Shown here: positions 33,248 through 42,204 of the stretch, piece by piece
Numbering within the stretch: position 1 is the first letter of the stretch
How the letters are laid out: each line of letters begins with the position of its first letter
From: WRDS01 sp964492775
GTDB lineage: Bacteria; Actinomycetota; Coriobacteriia; Anaerosomatales; PHET01
DNA: 64,000 bases
NCBI GenBank assembly: GCA_964492775.1
Contig: CAZBLH010000001.1
Span: 71,703-135,702, forward strand
Direction: 5' to 3'
The notes under the pieces: generated by a model
What the model saw: the letters and a program-made list of their open reading frames with translations, nothing else
What the model was told of the DNA's origin: nothing
The model's database searches: none
Made by a program: the position numbers and the translations under genes

Positions 33248-33930
33248 GCATCCTTGCAGGCAACCCAGTCATCGAGATGCTCTCCGATCCGATCCTGTAC
33301 GTCGGGCTCGGTTACGGCCTGCTGCTCACGTTGCAGATCGCTGGCCTCTCGATTGTCTTCAGCTTCGTGTTCGGCACGATCCTGGGCTCGATGCGCTACA
33401 CCAGGCTGCCGGTCATATCGCACATCGCGGGGGCGTACATCGAGGTCGTCCGCAACTTGCCCACGCTGCTGCTCATTCTGATGAGCTACTTCGTGCTCGG
33501 CCTTCCTGCCGTGTGGGCTGCGACGATCGGCCTCACCATCTATACCTCGGCGATCATCGCTGAGATCATTCGAGGAGGTCTGAACTCGGTTGCCACTGGG
33601 CAGTGGGAGGCGGCGCGTTCACAGGGCTTTACCTTCATGCAGTCCATGCGCTACATCGTGCTTCCCCCGGCAGTCGTCAAGATGATTCCGCCGATCGTTT
33701 CCCAGTTCGTGACGGTCATCAAAGACTCGTCGTTCGCCATGGCCATCGGTGCCTACGAGCTCATGTTCAAAGGCACGATCCTCGCGGCGAAATACTGGAA
33801 GCCGTCGCAGATCATCTCGATCTACCTGCTGATCTCGCTCATCTACTTCGCGATCAACTTCGCGATCTCGTTGGTTGCCCGCCGCCTGCAGACCAAGATG
33901 TCTGAGGGCCGGGGAACCATCGGCTCCTAG
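33244..33930 (+). CDS. Polar amino-acid ABC transporter permease 2
   Basis: 228 residues, the partner of permease 1. It shows EVVRNLPTLLLILMSYF, the EAA loop ATGQWEAARSQGFTFMQSMRYIVLPPAVVKMIPPI spread over residues 118-152, and QFVTVIKDSSFAMAIG. Together they form the heterodimeric channel. ATGA overlap with permease 1. The operon seems to end here; the next gene has its own leader of about 110 bases. Confidence 0.92.
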   Translation: MSILAGNPVIEMLSDPILYVGLGYGLLLTLQIAGLSIVFSFVFGTILGSMRYTRLPVISHIAGAYIEVVRNLPTLLLILMSYFVLGLPAVWAATIGLTIYTSAIIAEIIRGGLNSVATGQWEAARSQGFTFMQSMRYIVLPPAVVKMIPPIVSQFVTVIKDSSFAMAIGAYELMFKGTILAAKYWKPSQIISIYLLISLIYFAINFAISLVARRLQTKMSEGRGTIGS

Positions 33931-34042
33931 TCGATTTCCTGGCGTTGTCCAGCCTATTGCGTGCGCTCGGCATTAACACTAAAATGCAACTTAGCGATAT
34001 TGGAGTACACGCTGCACTGGAGGGTCGAGGGAGGAGAACGAC

Positions 34043-34867
34043 ATGGAGGGGAAGGGTAGAAGGCCGAGAGTTCTGCTGGTCACCATGCTTTCGGCGGTGA
34101 TCGCGTTTTGCGCCTTCGGGTGCTCGTCTGACGAGCCGAGCGCCACTCCTGAGCCCGAGGCCAAGCCAGACCCTGCCGTGGCGCTGAGTATTCAGGCGGC
34201 ATCTTCGCTCACCGACGCGCTCACCGAGATCAGCGACCAGTACAGCGCTGATAACAGGAACGTGACCATCGAGATCAACTTCGACTCCTCCGGCACGCTG
34301 CAGGAGCAGATTTCGCAGGGGGCACCGGCCGACCTCTTCATCTCCGCAGCCAACAAGAACATGGACGCGCTTGAGGAGGATGGGCTTCTGCTCGAGGGCA
34401 CGCGGACTAACCTGCTCGGCAATACGCTCGCCTTGATCGTGCCCGCCGACAGCTCGCTGGCGGTTTCGTCGCTGGTGGACCTCGCGGGGTCCGGAGTCAA
34501 GGTTGTCGCGCTCGGCGACGCCGAGTCGGTGCCCGCCGGCAAGTATGCTGCCCAGGCCCTCAAGGCTGCGGGCGTTGCCGACGCTGTCAACGACAAGGCC
34601 GTGCTTGGCAAGGACGTCCGCGCGGTGCTGACCTACGTCGAGACCAAGGACGCTGACGCCGGCATCGTCTACCAGACAGACGCGCTCGTAAGTGACAAGG
34701 TCAAGATCGCAGCCGAGATTCCCAGCGATACGTACGACGCGATCGTGTACCCGGCCGCGGTGATTGGCGCAAGCGAGAACGTTGACGCTGCGAAGGCGTT
34801 CCTTGAGTACCTCTCGAGTCCGGCCGCGGCAAAGGTCTGGGAGAAGTACGGCTTCACCGCAGAGTAA
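34043..34867 (+). CDS. modA: Molybdate ABC transporter substrate-binding lipoprotein ModA
   Basis: 274 residues. A signal peptide with lipobox FGC (Cys28) is followed by a short Pro/Glu linker and the ModA fold: LSIQAASSLTDALTEISDQY, NFDSSGTLQEQISQGAPADLFISAANKNMDALEEDGL, GLGD-like VVALGDAESVPAGKYAAQAL and DAGIVYQTDA. The Ser residues in AASSLTD and DSSG are the oxyanion ligands of the family. It binds molybdate or tungstate and delivers it to ModBC, encoded next. GGGAGGAG precedes the ATG. Confidence 0.93.
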   Translation: MEGKGRRPRVLLVTMLSAVIAFCAFGCSSDEPSATPEPEAKPDPAVALSIQAASSLTDALTEISDQYSADNRNVTIEINFDSSGTLQEQISQGAPADLFISAANKNMDALEEDGLLLEGTRTNLLGNTLALIVPADSSLAVSSLVDLAGSGVKVVALGDAESVPAGKYAAQALKAAGVADAVNDKAVLGKDVRAVLTYVETKDADAGIVYQTDALVSDKVKIAAEIPSDTYDAIVYPAAVIGASENVDAAKAFLEYLSSPAAAKVWEKYGFTAE

Positions 34868-34977
34868 TCGACAGCGCAAGTGGCGGACCGGGGCGGCGGG
34901 AATACCCTGTCGCCCGGGTACCTTGTATTGTGTGTCGTGCGCGACGTCCGTGCACGCCGATTGCGGTAGAGGGGCAG

Positions 34978-35688
34978 ATGGAGGCAGCGCTCGAGTTCTT
35001 CGCACAGTTCGACTTCCGGCCGCTGTACGTGTCGCTGAGAACGTCGGCAGCGGCGACGGCCATCGTCGTCGTGCTCGGCATTCTTGCTGCGTGGTGGACG
35101 CTCGGTGCGCGCGAGAGCGTCAAGGGGTGGCTCGACTCCCTCTTCACCCTGCCGATGGTCCTCCCACCCACGGTGGTGGGTTTCTTCTTGCTCGTGATCT
35201 TCGGCCGCTCGACGCCGATCGGCACATTCCTCATCGAGCATGGCTTCAGGATCATCTTCTCCTGGCCCGCGACAGTGATCGCCGCGGCCGTGGTCGCGTT
35301 TCCGCTGATGTACCGCACCGTGCGAGCCGCGTTCGAGCAGGTCGACACGAACATGCTTGACGCCGCGCGCACGCTCGGGTTCTCAGAGTGGCGGGTCTTT
35401 CGGCAGATCATGCTCCCGCTCTCGTGGTCGGGCGTGGCGGCAGGCACCATGCTCGCGTTCGCGCGCGCCATGGGGGAGTTCGGAGCGACACTGTTCGTCG
35501 CGGGCAACTTTCCTGGCAGGACCCAGACGATGCCCATCGCCGTCTACTTCTCGTGGGCTGCCGGCGACCTGCTGACCGCGGGTGTGTGGGTCATCATCAT
35601 TGCGATCATCTCGTTTGCCGCAGTTTTCGGAATCAACGCGTACGCCGCGCGGGCGAACCGCTACCGAAAGGCTGATCCGGCCCGATGA
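34978..35688 (+). CDS. modB: Molybdate ABC transporter permease ModB
   Basis: 236 residues with about five membrane segments. LPMVLPPTVVGFFLL is the ModB family motif, MLDAARTLGFSEWRVFRQIMLPLSW is the EAA loop, and FARAMGEFGATLFVAGNFPGRTQTMPIAVY closes the family signature. The ATG at 34978 follows AGAGGGGCAG. The longer frame to 34930 has no ribosome site. Four-base overlap with modC. Confidence 0.93.
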   Translation: MEAALEFFAQFDFRPLYVSLRTSAAATAIVVVLGILAAWWTLGARESVKGWLDSLFTLPMVLPPTVVGFFLLVIFGRSTPIGTFLIEHGFRIIFSWPATVIAAAVVAFPLMYRTVRAAFEQVDTNMLDAARTLGFSEWRVFRQIMLPLSWSGVAAGTMLAFARAMGEFGATLFVAGNFPGRTQTMPIAVYFSWAAGDLLTAGVWVIIIAIISFAAVFGINAYAARANRYRKADPAR

Positions 35689-36764
35689 GTCTGTATGCGC
35701 GCATACGCAAAGAACTGCCCTCGTTCACGCTCGACGTTGAGATCGAAGCAACCGCTGAGACGCTCGGCCTTCTTGGCGCCTCAGGTAGCGGCAAGAGCAT
35801 GACGCTGCGCTGTATCGCTGGCGTGGAGCGGCCGGATTCGGGCCGTATCGTCGTCAGCGGGACTACGTTCTTCGACTCCGAACGTGGCATCGACCTCTCA
35901 CCGCAGCAGCGCAAGACCGCGCTCCTGTTCCAGAACTACCAGTTGTTCCCCACGATGACGGTGGCCGAGAACATTGCGGCGGGCATGGACCGCTCGGTCG
36001 ACCGGCCCGCGCGCGACGCACGCGTCGACTCACTGCTCGAGTTCTTCCATCTCGAGGGATTCGGAAACCAGTACCCTGCACGGCTTTCAGGAGGTCAGCA
36101 GCAGCGCGTCGCCCTTGCGCGGATGCTCGCAGCCGAGCCGGGAATCCTCATGCTCGACGAGCCCTTCTCGGCGCTGGACGAACACCTCAAGGCGAGCTTC
36201 GAGCAGGAGCTGCTCGACACCTTCGACCAGTTCGACGGGACGATTCTGTACGTGTCGCACGACATCGACGAAGCCTTCCGTTTCTCCGACCGGATTGCCG
36301 TGCTCGACGGCGGTCGGATCAGTGACATCGGGCCTGCCGAACGGATCGTCTCGCACCCGAGCACGGCGGCCGCGCTCCGGCTCTCGGGGTGCAAGAACAT
36401 CTCGCCAGCTCGGAGGCTCTCCGAGCACACCCTCTATGCCGAAGACTGGAGGATCGAGATGCGCTCGAGCCAGCCGGTTCCCGAGAACCTGGCGTTCGTC
36501 GGCATACACGCATTCCATGTCCGCCGAGCGGCCGGAGGCGACGCAGTGAACGTGTTCGACGCGGTCGCCGCTCGTGTGAGTGACTCGCGGTTCGAGCGCA
36601 CGGTGCTGCTTTCGCTCGGCGATCAGCAGGAGCACGCAGAAGTCTCGCGCTACATTCACTGGAAGATCGACAAGCTCGCGGTGCCCGCCGACAAGCTCGT
36701 GGGCCGGGGCGATCGGGTGAGGATCAGCCTGCCGGAGGACAGTCTCCACCTGGTGTGTCGCTGA
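35685..36764 (+). CDS. modC: Molybdate ABC transporter ATP-binding protein ModC
   Basis: 359 residues. GASGSGKS is Walker A, LLFQNYQLFPTMTVAENI the Q-loop, LSGGQQQRVALARML the signature, MLDEPFSALD Walker B and VSHDIDEA the switch. A C-terminal extension (about 240-359) occupies the place of the regulatory MOP/TOBE domain. The 3' end overlaps the convergent MFS gene by 41 bases (36724-36764), an unusual amount for two intact genes. Confidence 0.92.
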   Translation: MSLYARIRKELPSFTLDVEIEATAETLGLLGASGSGKSMTLRCIAGVERPDSGRIVVSGTTFFDSERGIDLSPQQRKTALLFQNYQLFPTMTVAENIAAGMDRSVDRPARDARVDSLLEFFHLEGFGNQYPARLSGGQQQRVALARMLAAEPGILMLDEPFSALDEHLKASFEQELLDTFDQFDGTILYVSHDIDEAFRFSDRIAVLDGGRISDIGPAERIVSHPSTAAALRLSGCKNISPARRLSEHTLYAEDWRIEMRSSQPVPENLAFVGIHAFHVRRAAGGDAVNVFDAVAARVSDSRFERTVLLSLGDQQEHAEVSRYIHWKIDKLAVPADKLVGRGDRVRISLPEDSLHLVCR

Positions 36765-38076
36765 CCGCGAGCGAGGGCTCCTCGGTGATGGAAGACTCGG
36801 TATCGGCCGTTTGGGCCTCGGCGACGACGGCAGCCGCTGTGGCAGCGCGGACCTCGGCGTCGAGTCTCTGGATCGCCCGAGGCGCCAGCACGAGCCCGCC
36901 CGAGGCGAACATCGCAACTCCTGAGACGGCGAACCAGACGGCCACCCCGGTCTGCTCGGCGATAGGGCCTGCCAGGAGCAGCCCGACAGCGGCGACCAGC
37001 ATCGACAGCGTCATGTAGAGCGAGAGCACGCGCCCGAGCTTGGCCGGATCGATCAGCGTCTGGAACAGGGCGGTTGTCGGCGCGCCAAACAACGGCGCCG
37101 AGATTCCCATCGCGACGCAGAGCGCGGCAAACGCGGGAAAGGCTGTTCTCGGCAGGATGCCCGCGAACGCCACCGCCGCCCCAAGCACGAAGATGCCGGC
37201 CGCGATAAGTCGCGTGGGGGAGAGCTTGGCGGCTGCGACACCGATGCCAAGCGAGCCCGCGAGCATTCCCGCTCCGAATGCGAGCTCAGCGATCGAAGCC
37301 GCGATTGCTCCGCCGCCGAAGTGTTCGCGGGTCATGAGCGGGAAAAGCGCGTTGAGTGGCATGTACAGGAGTGTCACGCCGACAAGCACCAGCGTGAGCT
37401 GCGCCAGGCCCCGGTTGCCGAGAAGAGCCCGCCATCCCTCTTTGAACTCGGCGATGATCCCGCCTCTGGATACTCCGCTTTCGGCGGCCTGCTCCGGGTG
37501 TGGGATGCGTACCAGCAGCAACGACGTGACGGCGATCAGCGCACCGGCCACGTCAGTGGCGATCACGACGGTGATGGGCGCGATGCCCATGAGGAACGCG
37601 CCGAGAACCGGGCCGGCCATCGCAGTCCCCGAGTTCATGAAGTAGTTCCATCCCGACACGCGCATGAGATGCTCGGCGGGCACGTACATCGGCACAGCCG
37701 CCTGGCTCGCGGGTGTGTGAAACGCCGCGCCTGCCGAGCGGGCCGCGATGAAGGCGACGATCACCGGCACCGACGGGTCACCGGCGGCAAAGAGCGCGAT
37801 GAGAACCAGGCTCGTCGCGGCGATGAACAGGTCGGCGACGATCATGATGATCCGGCGGTCCCAGCGGTCGACCAGCGGTCCCGCCACCGGGCCCAGAAGC
37901 GCCTGCGGGAGCATCGCAGCGATCGCCGCGTACGCCAGAACGGACGCGGAGCCTGTCTCGGCGGTCAGCCACCAGACGAGCGCGAAGTTGACGGCGACGC
38001 TGCCGAGCAGCGAGAAGGCCTGGCCGGTGAAGATGACGAGGAACGTTCGAAGCCAGCGGTCGGCGGTCAGCCTCAC
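36724..38076 (-). CDS. MFS efflux transporter (DHA3/MefA-like), copy 2
   Basis: 450 residues, about 12 membrane segments. It is collinear with the gene at 10030-11307: FTGQAFSLLGSVAVNFALVWWL, GPVAGPLVDRWDRR, AAFHTPASQAAVPMYVP and GRVLSLYMTLSMLVA have near-identical counterparts. The GTG at 38076 has GGAG five bases upstream, as in copy 1. The last 40 residues (Thr/Glu/Ala-rich tail) differ from copy 1. The gene ends inside the convergent modC. This copy lies in core-like surroundings, so copy 1 was more likely the one brought in by transfer. Confidence 0.87.
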   Translation of the reverse strand: MRLTADRWLRTFLVIFTGQAFSLLGSVAVNFALVWWLTAETGSASVLAYAAIAAMLPQALLGPVAGPLVDRWDRRIIMIVADLFIAATSLVLIALFAAGDPSVPVIVAFIAARSAGAAFHTPASQAAVPMYVPAEHLMRVSGWNYFMNSGTAMAGPVLGAFLMGIAPITVVIATDVAGALIAVTSLLLVRIPHPEQAAESGVSRGGIIAEFKEGWRALLGNRGLAQLTLVLVGVTLLYMPLNALFPLMTREHFGGGAIAASIAELAFGAGMLAGSLGIGVAAAKLSPTRLIAAGIFVLGAAVAFAGILPRTAFPAFAALCVAMGISAPLFGAPTTALFQTLIDPAKLGRVLSLYMTLSMLVAAVGLLLAGPIAEQTGVAVWFAVSGVAMFASGGLVLAPRAIQRLDAEVRAATAAAVVAEAQTADTESSITEEPSLAVSDTPGGDCPPAG

Positions 38077-38242
38077 GGGGTCTCCACTCTGGACGTGGTC
38101 GACAAAGACGCACCTATGCTACCTGAACGGTCGCTGCAGGTAACGGGCGTGTTGCGCTCGTGTCGGTTCCGTGACGGAGGGCGGACTCGACGCATCGTAC
38201 CGGTATGGTCGGTGGCGAGAACCGTTGGACATGAGGGGACGC

Positions 38243-38992
38243 ATGGCCGTCCGAGCGCCGAGCAGAGCACGCCGAAACCGCGCTGATGCCAACAGCACGC
38301 GCGCTGGCTCGACGGCGGGCTCCGTCGGAGGCCGCACGGCGCTGCCGCGTGTCTCTTCAGAGTTCAAGGGCGCGCATCCCCGGCGCCGAGCGATGCGTGG
38401 GCGCACGAATGCGCCACGCCGTAGCGATGCACGCCGCCGTCGCACGCCTGGTCGAGGCCCACTGCGGCTTTTCTCGGCGATTGCGCTCGTTGCGTTGCTG
38501 CTCGTCGGCGTCGGAGCCTGGCGGATGTACGAGCCCGGCGTCAGCCCCAACGACGTTCTCGCCCGCGCGCGCACGTGGACGGATGCGGGCATCACCTATG
38601 ACCAGCTCGGATACCACGAGGGGTATCGCACGGACTGCAGCGGGTTTGTCTCGATGGCATGGGCGCTGCCAGAGAACCTCACGACCTGGCGTATCCCGCT
38701 CGTCGCCGAGCCCATCGAGAAGGAAGAGCTGCGCGCGGGTGACGTGCTGGTAGACGCGACGAGCGACAACAGGCACTGCGTCATCTTCGAGCGATGGGCC
38801 GATCCGACCCGGACCCGCTACTGGGCGCTCGAGTCCTCAGGCCGCCCCGACCTGCACCGGGCCGTGCGCCGCGTCGTGCCGTACCCGTACGAGATCAACG
38901 CCGAGCATTACGTGCCGTATCGCTACGTGGGGATGTCTCGCTACTACGACGAGGTGCCCAAGGGCGATCGGCAGCCCGTCGGGGCGCGGTAG
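38243..38992 (+). CDS. Membrane-anchored NlpC/P60-like protein
   Basis: 249 residues from an ATG with AGGGG upstream; in-frame ATGs at 38171 and 38231 are less well placed. A basic N-terminal region (Arg-rich, about 1-75) precedes one membrane segment (LFSAIALVALLLVGVGAW). The outer domain has GYRTDCSGFVSMAWALP with Cys132 as nucleophile and NRHCVIF with His178, the Cys-His arrangement of NlpC/P60 peptidases. Such enzymes cut peptidoglycan stem peptides. The extracytoplasmic location agrees with cell-wall work. Family membership rests on these two motifs only. Confidence 0.7.
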   Translation: MAVRAPSRARRNRADANSTRAGSTAGSVGGRTALPRVSSEFKGAHPRRRAMRGRTNAPRRSDARRRRTPGRGPLRLFSAIALVALLLVGVGAWRMYEPGVSPNDVLARARTWTDAGITYDQLGYHEGYRTDCSGFVSMAWALPENLTTWRIPLVAEPIEKEELRAGDVLVDATSDNRHCVIFERWADPTRTRYWALESSGRPDLHRAVRRVVPYPYEINAEHYVPYRYVGMSRYYDEVPKGDRQPVGAR

Positions 38993-39023
38993 GGCATTGC
39001 CGAACGGCCTCGCGCTTGAGGCG

Positions 39024-40094
39024 CTACGCCGCCCCGGCCCAGTCCAACACCTGAAGCGCCCTCAGGGTGAGCCACTTGCTCGGCTCGCCTTTTGCCTCGA
39101 TGTCGGCGAGCATCTTGCCGTTGAGGGTGTTTCTGAGCGTCCAGCGCACCTGGCCGTCAGCGGCACCTCGAACCACCTCTATCGCTGGTTGGTACTCGGT
39201 GCGCGGAGACTCGCCTGAGCGCGCTAGCGCGAGCAGCGCCTCGAGTGCGTCCGAGTTGTACGACAGCGGATAGCCGAACCGGAGCCACCCCTTCTTCGGC
39301 CCGAAGTGCAGCTCGGGGTGCTCGGCGAGGAATCGCTCGTGAACTGCAGGCCGTTCGGCGGGCTTGACCGACCACACCATGCCCTCGAACTCCCGGTACT
39401 CGGCGGGCAGACTGTTGAAGACCGACTTGTCGCGCAGCTTCGCGACGCACTCCGCTCGCAGCTCCTCGCAACCATCGGGCCAGAGCTCGCGCGGCATCTC
39501 GGCGAGGAAAAGCAGCACCTTTACGGTGAGCATGTGGCAGTAGCCGCTGAGGTGGTAGCACGTGCCGCTGCGACAGTCGACGGCGCCGAGTTCGCGGTAG
39601 GTGTCGACAAGGCTCTGAAGCGCTGCAGCGATACGCGGGTCACGCGCCCATCCCATACGAGCGAGCGCGCGGCCGACGTTCGAGGTCAGGCAGCAGATCG
39701 ACCCGGCCGGCCGCATGTTGGTCGCGCTCCAGGAGCCGTCATCCAGCTGGCGTGAGAACGCATACTCCGCTGCTCGTTGCACGCGGGGGTCCTTACCCTT
39801 CGCGTAGAGCTCGCCGAGAAGGTGCACCTGCCAGAGCGACCCCCCGTACTTCTGGTAGTCGCGCGCGGGTGGTGCCCAGGGCCCATCGTCGAGCTGCGCG
39901 TCGAGAATCGCCGCGACCGGTGCGTACTCGTTGCGTCGCTCCCAGAGCGCTGCCGTTGCCACGTCATCCTGCTCGCCGAGAAGGACTCGGCGCGTGAGAA
40001 CCGCGACAGCCGGGTTTTCGGGCTCGAGCAGCCATTCAATCGTCTCGGCGGGTACCTGCGAGATGATGCGGGCTGTGCGCGTCGCGTCGCCCAT
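39024..40094 (-). CDS. Prenyltransferase/squalene-cyclase-like alpha-toroid protein
   Basis: 356 residues built from repeating helical units with Gln-Trp-like signatures: ILDAQLDDGPWAPP, KYGGSLWQVHLLGELYAKGKDPRVQRAAEYAFSRQLDDGSW and ICCLTSNVGRALARMGWARDPRIAAALQSL. A Cys/His cluster GTCYHLSGYCHM (about 180) could bind metal. There is no signal peptide and no DxDD or DDTA catalytic acid motif of terpene cyclases, so enzymatic activity is unproven. Members are often mis-annotated as nitrogen-fixation proteins. Role unknown. The ribosome site is weak and a G5T6 stretch lies just upstream. Confidence 0.65.
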   Translation of the reverse strand: MGDATRTARIISQVPAETIEWLLEPENPAVAVLTRRVLLGEQDDVATAALWERRNEYAPVAAILDAQLDDGPWAPPARDYQKYGGSLWQVHLLGELYAKGKDPRVQRAAEYAFSRQLDDGSWSATNMRPAGSICCLTSNVGRALARMGWARDPRIAAALQSLVDTYRELGAVDCRSGTCYHLSGYCHMLTVKVLLFLAEMPRELWPDGCEELRAECVAKLRDKSVFNSLPAEYREFEGMVWSVKPAERPAVHERFLAEHPELHFGPKKGWLRFGYPLSYNSDALEALLALARSGESPRTEYQPAIEVVRGAADGQVRWTLRNTLNGKMLADIEAKGEPSKWLTLRALQVLDWAGAA

Positions 40095-40309
40095 CGTAAA
40101 AAACCCCCTGCTCGACTTCGCCCTAAGACTCGAGTGTCATCCCCGTGTACCTACCCGCTTGAGTCCCTGGCCAGCGGCTCATGCCACAAACCCGCAGGTG
40201 ACACGGCAGGAGTCACGCAGTCGCGGATCTGGTGCGTGTAGAATCTCGGCAGGGGATTTCTCACTATGGCTGCCCGCTGAGTGGCGGACTGCCGAGAGGA
40301 GCACGAGGA

Positions 40310-42196
40310 ATGCGGTCCGCGGTCTGGTCACGATCGCGTCATGCGCTGGGGGTGGCGCTGTGCGTCGCCCTGCTTTCGGCGTTCATCGTACCCGTGCAGG
40401 CTCCCGCGTTCAGTAGCGCGATTGCAGGACGCGTTGTGGTCGCGGGCACGGGTGCGCCGCTTGGCGGGCTCTACCTGCGCCTTCAGCGTTACTCCGAGGG
40501 GGCAGGCGCCTGGATCCAGGTCGCCTCGAACTACACCGGCAATGATGGCCGCTATGGTTTCGATGTCAGCGAACCCGGGTCGTACCGCGTTCAGTCCGAG
40601 AGCACCTGGCATTTCGATGCGACCTCAGCGCCGGTAGCCTTCGACGGGGTGAATCCGCGCATCGTCGACTTGGCCGTTCAGCCGCTACCACCGGCTGTCG
40701 CTGGGTCGGTCAGGCGCGCGGACACACTGGCGCCGTTGTGGGGAGCCTTGGTCGAGGTCTACAAGCAAGAGGGCGACGGCTCGTGGATGCTTGTTGATGA
40801 TGAGTTCACGGAGTCGGATGGGACGTTCACCTTCTCGCTGCCGCTCGGCCAGTACAAGATCGTCGCGGACGCGGCGGAGAGCTACCGGAGTCAGGAAGCG
40901 ATCGTCGACTTCACTGAAGCCACGGTCCATCAGGACTTCCTGCTTCAGTCGGCAGCGGTCGGTGTGCAGGGTCGGGTAACGGACAAGACCCTCGGCAAGT
41001 CAGTCCGAGGGGCGCATGTGGCCCTCTACGTGTACGACCCTGCCGAGAATGCGTGGGATCCTGTGCCGGTGTCCGAGGCCTTGACGGGTACCGATGGCGC
41101 GTTCGCGCTGTTCGATGATTGGGAATCGGCGAGCCCGTTGCGGCGGGTTGTGATCGGGCATGACAAGTTCGAGGGTTCCGTACACGAGTACTCGGCCGAG
41201 CCTGACCGGACGCACAGCTACAGCGTGGCGTTGATGCCAATCGAGCCTGTTTCGCCACCCAGCGGGGCCGAGCGAGTCGCCGGTGCTGATCGGTACCGGA
41301 CCGCGATCGAGGCTTCGCGACGTGCGTATCCGCATGGCTCCAAGGCGGTCGTGATTGCGACAGGCGAGGACTTCGCCGACGCGCTCGGCGGCGCGGCTCT
41401 TGCGGGCGCGCTGGATGCGCCACTGCTGCTGACGCGTAGACTCACGCTGCCGTCGGAGGTGAGCGGAGAGATCCAGCGCCTCAAGGCGAGTCGCGCGTAC
41501 ATCCTCGGCGGTAACGCGGCGATCGACTACGACGTATACGTCGAGATCGAGGGCGCACTCAGCGGCACCACGGACATGTACCGCATCGAGGGCAAGAACC
41601 GCTACGAGACCGCGTACAACATCGCCGATTGGACGATTGCCATACTTGGGTCGAACTACCTGGGTGACGCCTTCGTCGCCACCGGCGCGAACTTTCCCGA
41701 CGCTCTCGCGGCCTCGCCAGTAGCGGCGTCTGCAGGCGTCCCGGTGCTGCTGGCCGACCCGAAGGCCAAGGGGATTGCGGTGCCGTCGGGGGTGGAGAGG
41801 GCGACGATCACCGGAGGCGCGGATGTGGTGCCGGCGGCCATCATGAAGTCGCTGGAGAACACGCTCGGCAAGGGGAAGGTCCGCAGGGTCGCCGGCAGTG
41901 ATCGCTTCGATACAGCCGCGCGCGTCGCGCAGCTCGGCGTGGACGAGTACTACATGCGCTGGAACGGGACGGGCGTGGCCACGGGGCTGAACTTCCCCGA
42001 CGCGCTGGCGGGCGGAGCGATGCTCGGGCGGTTCGGAAGCGTGATGCTGCTCACGAGGCCGGACTCCCTGAGCCCGTCAGCTACGCGCAAGCTCGCGACC
42101 AACGCTAGCCACATCGAAGCACTATTCTTCCTCGGCGGCGTAGACACCGTTCACGAGAACGTGAGAGGGGCCGCGCAGAAAGCGGCTGGGTTGTAG
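40310..42196 (+). CDS. Secreted protein with transthyretin-like repeats and three CWB2 repeats
   Basis: 628 residues. A signal peptide (ALGVALCVALLSAFIVPVQAPAFSS) is followed by three carboxypeptidase-regulatory/TTR-like beta-sandwich repeats (about 40-125, 128-215 and 220-315). They begin AIAGRVVVAGTGAPLGG, AVAGSVRRADTLAPLWG and GVQGRVTDKTLGKSVRG, and each contains a DGxFxF-type turn. Residues about 320-628 are three CWB2 repeats (RVAGADRY, RIEGKNRY, RVAGSDRF). The CWB2 part should attach the protein to the cell wall and the TTR-like part may bind protein or carbohydrate partners. No catalytic domain. Followed 8 bases later by the ICMT-like gene. Confidence 0.85.
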   Translation: MRSAVWSRSRHALGVALCVALLSAFIVPVQAPAFSSAIAGRVVVAGTGAPLGGLYLRLQRYSEGAGAWIQVASNYTGNDGRYGFDVSEPGSYRVQSESTWHFDATSAPVAFDGVNPRIVDLAVQPLPPAVAGSVRRADTLAPLWGALVEVYKQEGDGSWMLVDDEFTESDGTFTFSLPLGQYKIVADAAESYRSQEAIVDFTEATVHQDFLLQSAAVGVQGRVTDKTLGKSVRGAHVALYVYDPAENAWDPVPVSEALTGTDGAFALFDDWESASPLRRVVIGHDKFEGSVHEYSAEPDRTHSYSVALMPIEPVSPPSGAERVAGADRYRTAIEASRRAYPHGSKAVVIATGEDFADALGGAALAGALDAPLLLTRRLTLPSEVSGEIQRLKASRAYILGGNAAIDYDVYVEIEGALSGTTDMYRIEGKNRYETAYNIADWTIAILGSNYLGDAFVATGANFPDALAASPVAASAGVPVLLADPKAKGIAVPSGVERATITGGADVVPAAIMKSLENTLGKGKVRRVAGSDRFDTAARVAQLGVDEYYMRWNGTGVATGLNFPDALAGGAMLGRFGSVMLLTRPDSLSPSATRKLATNASHIEALFFLGGVDTVHENVRGAAQKAAGL

Positions 42197-42204
42197 GGGG
42201 GCTG

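Noticed and set aside
33975..34000. ModE-like operator upstream of modA
   Set aside because: Only a weak CTAA-N8-TTAG dyad is present; it does not resemble the ModE consensus well enough to call.
40095..40309. A c-di-GMP or other riboswitch before the CWB2 gene
   Set aside because: No GEMM core or other riboswitch signature could be found in the 215-base leader.
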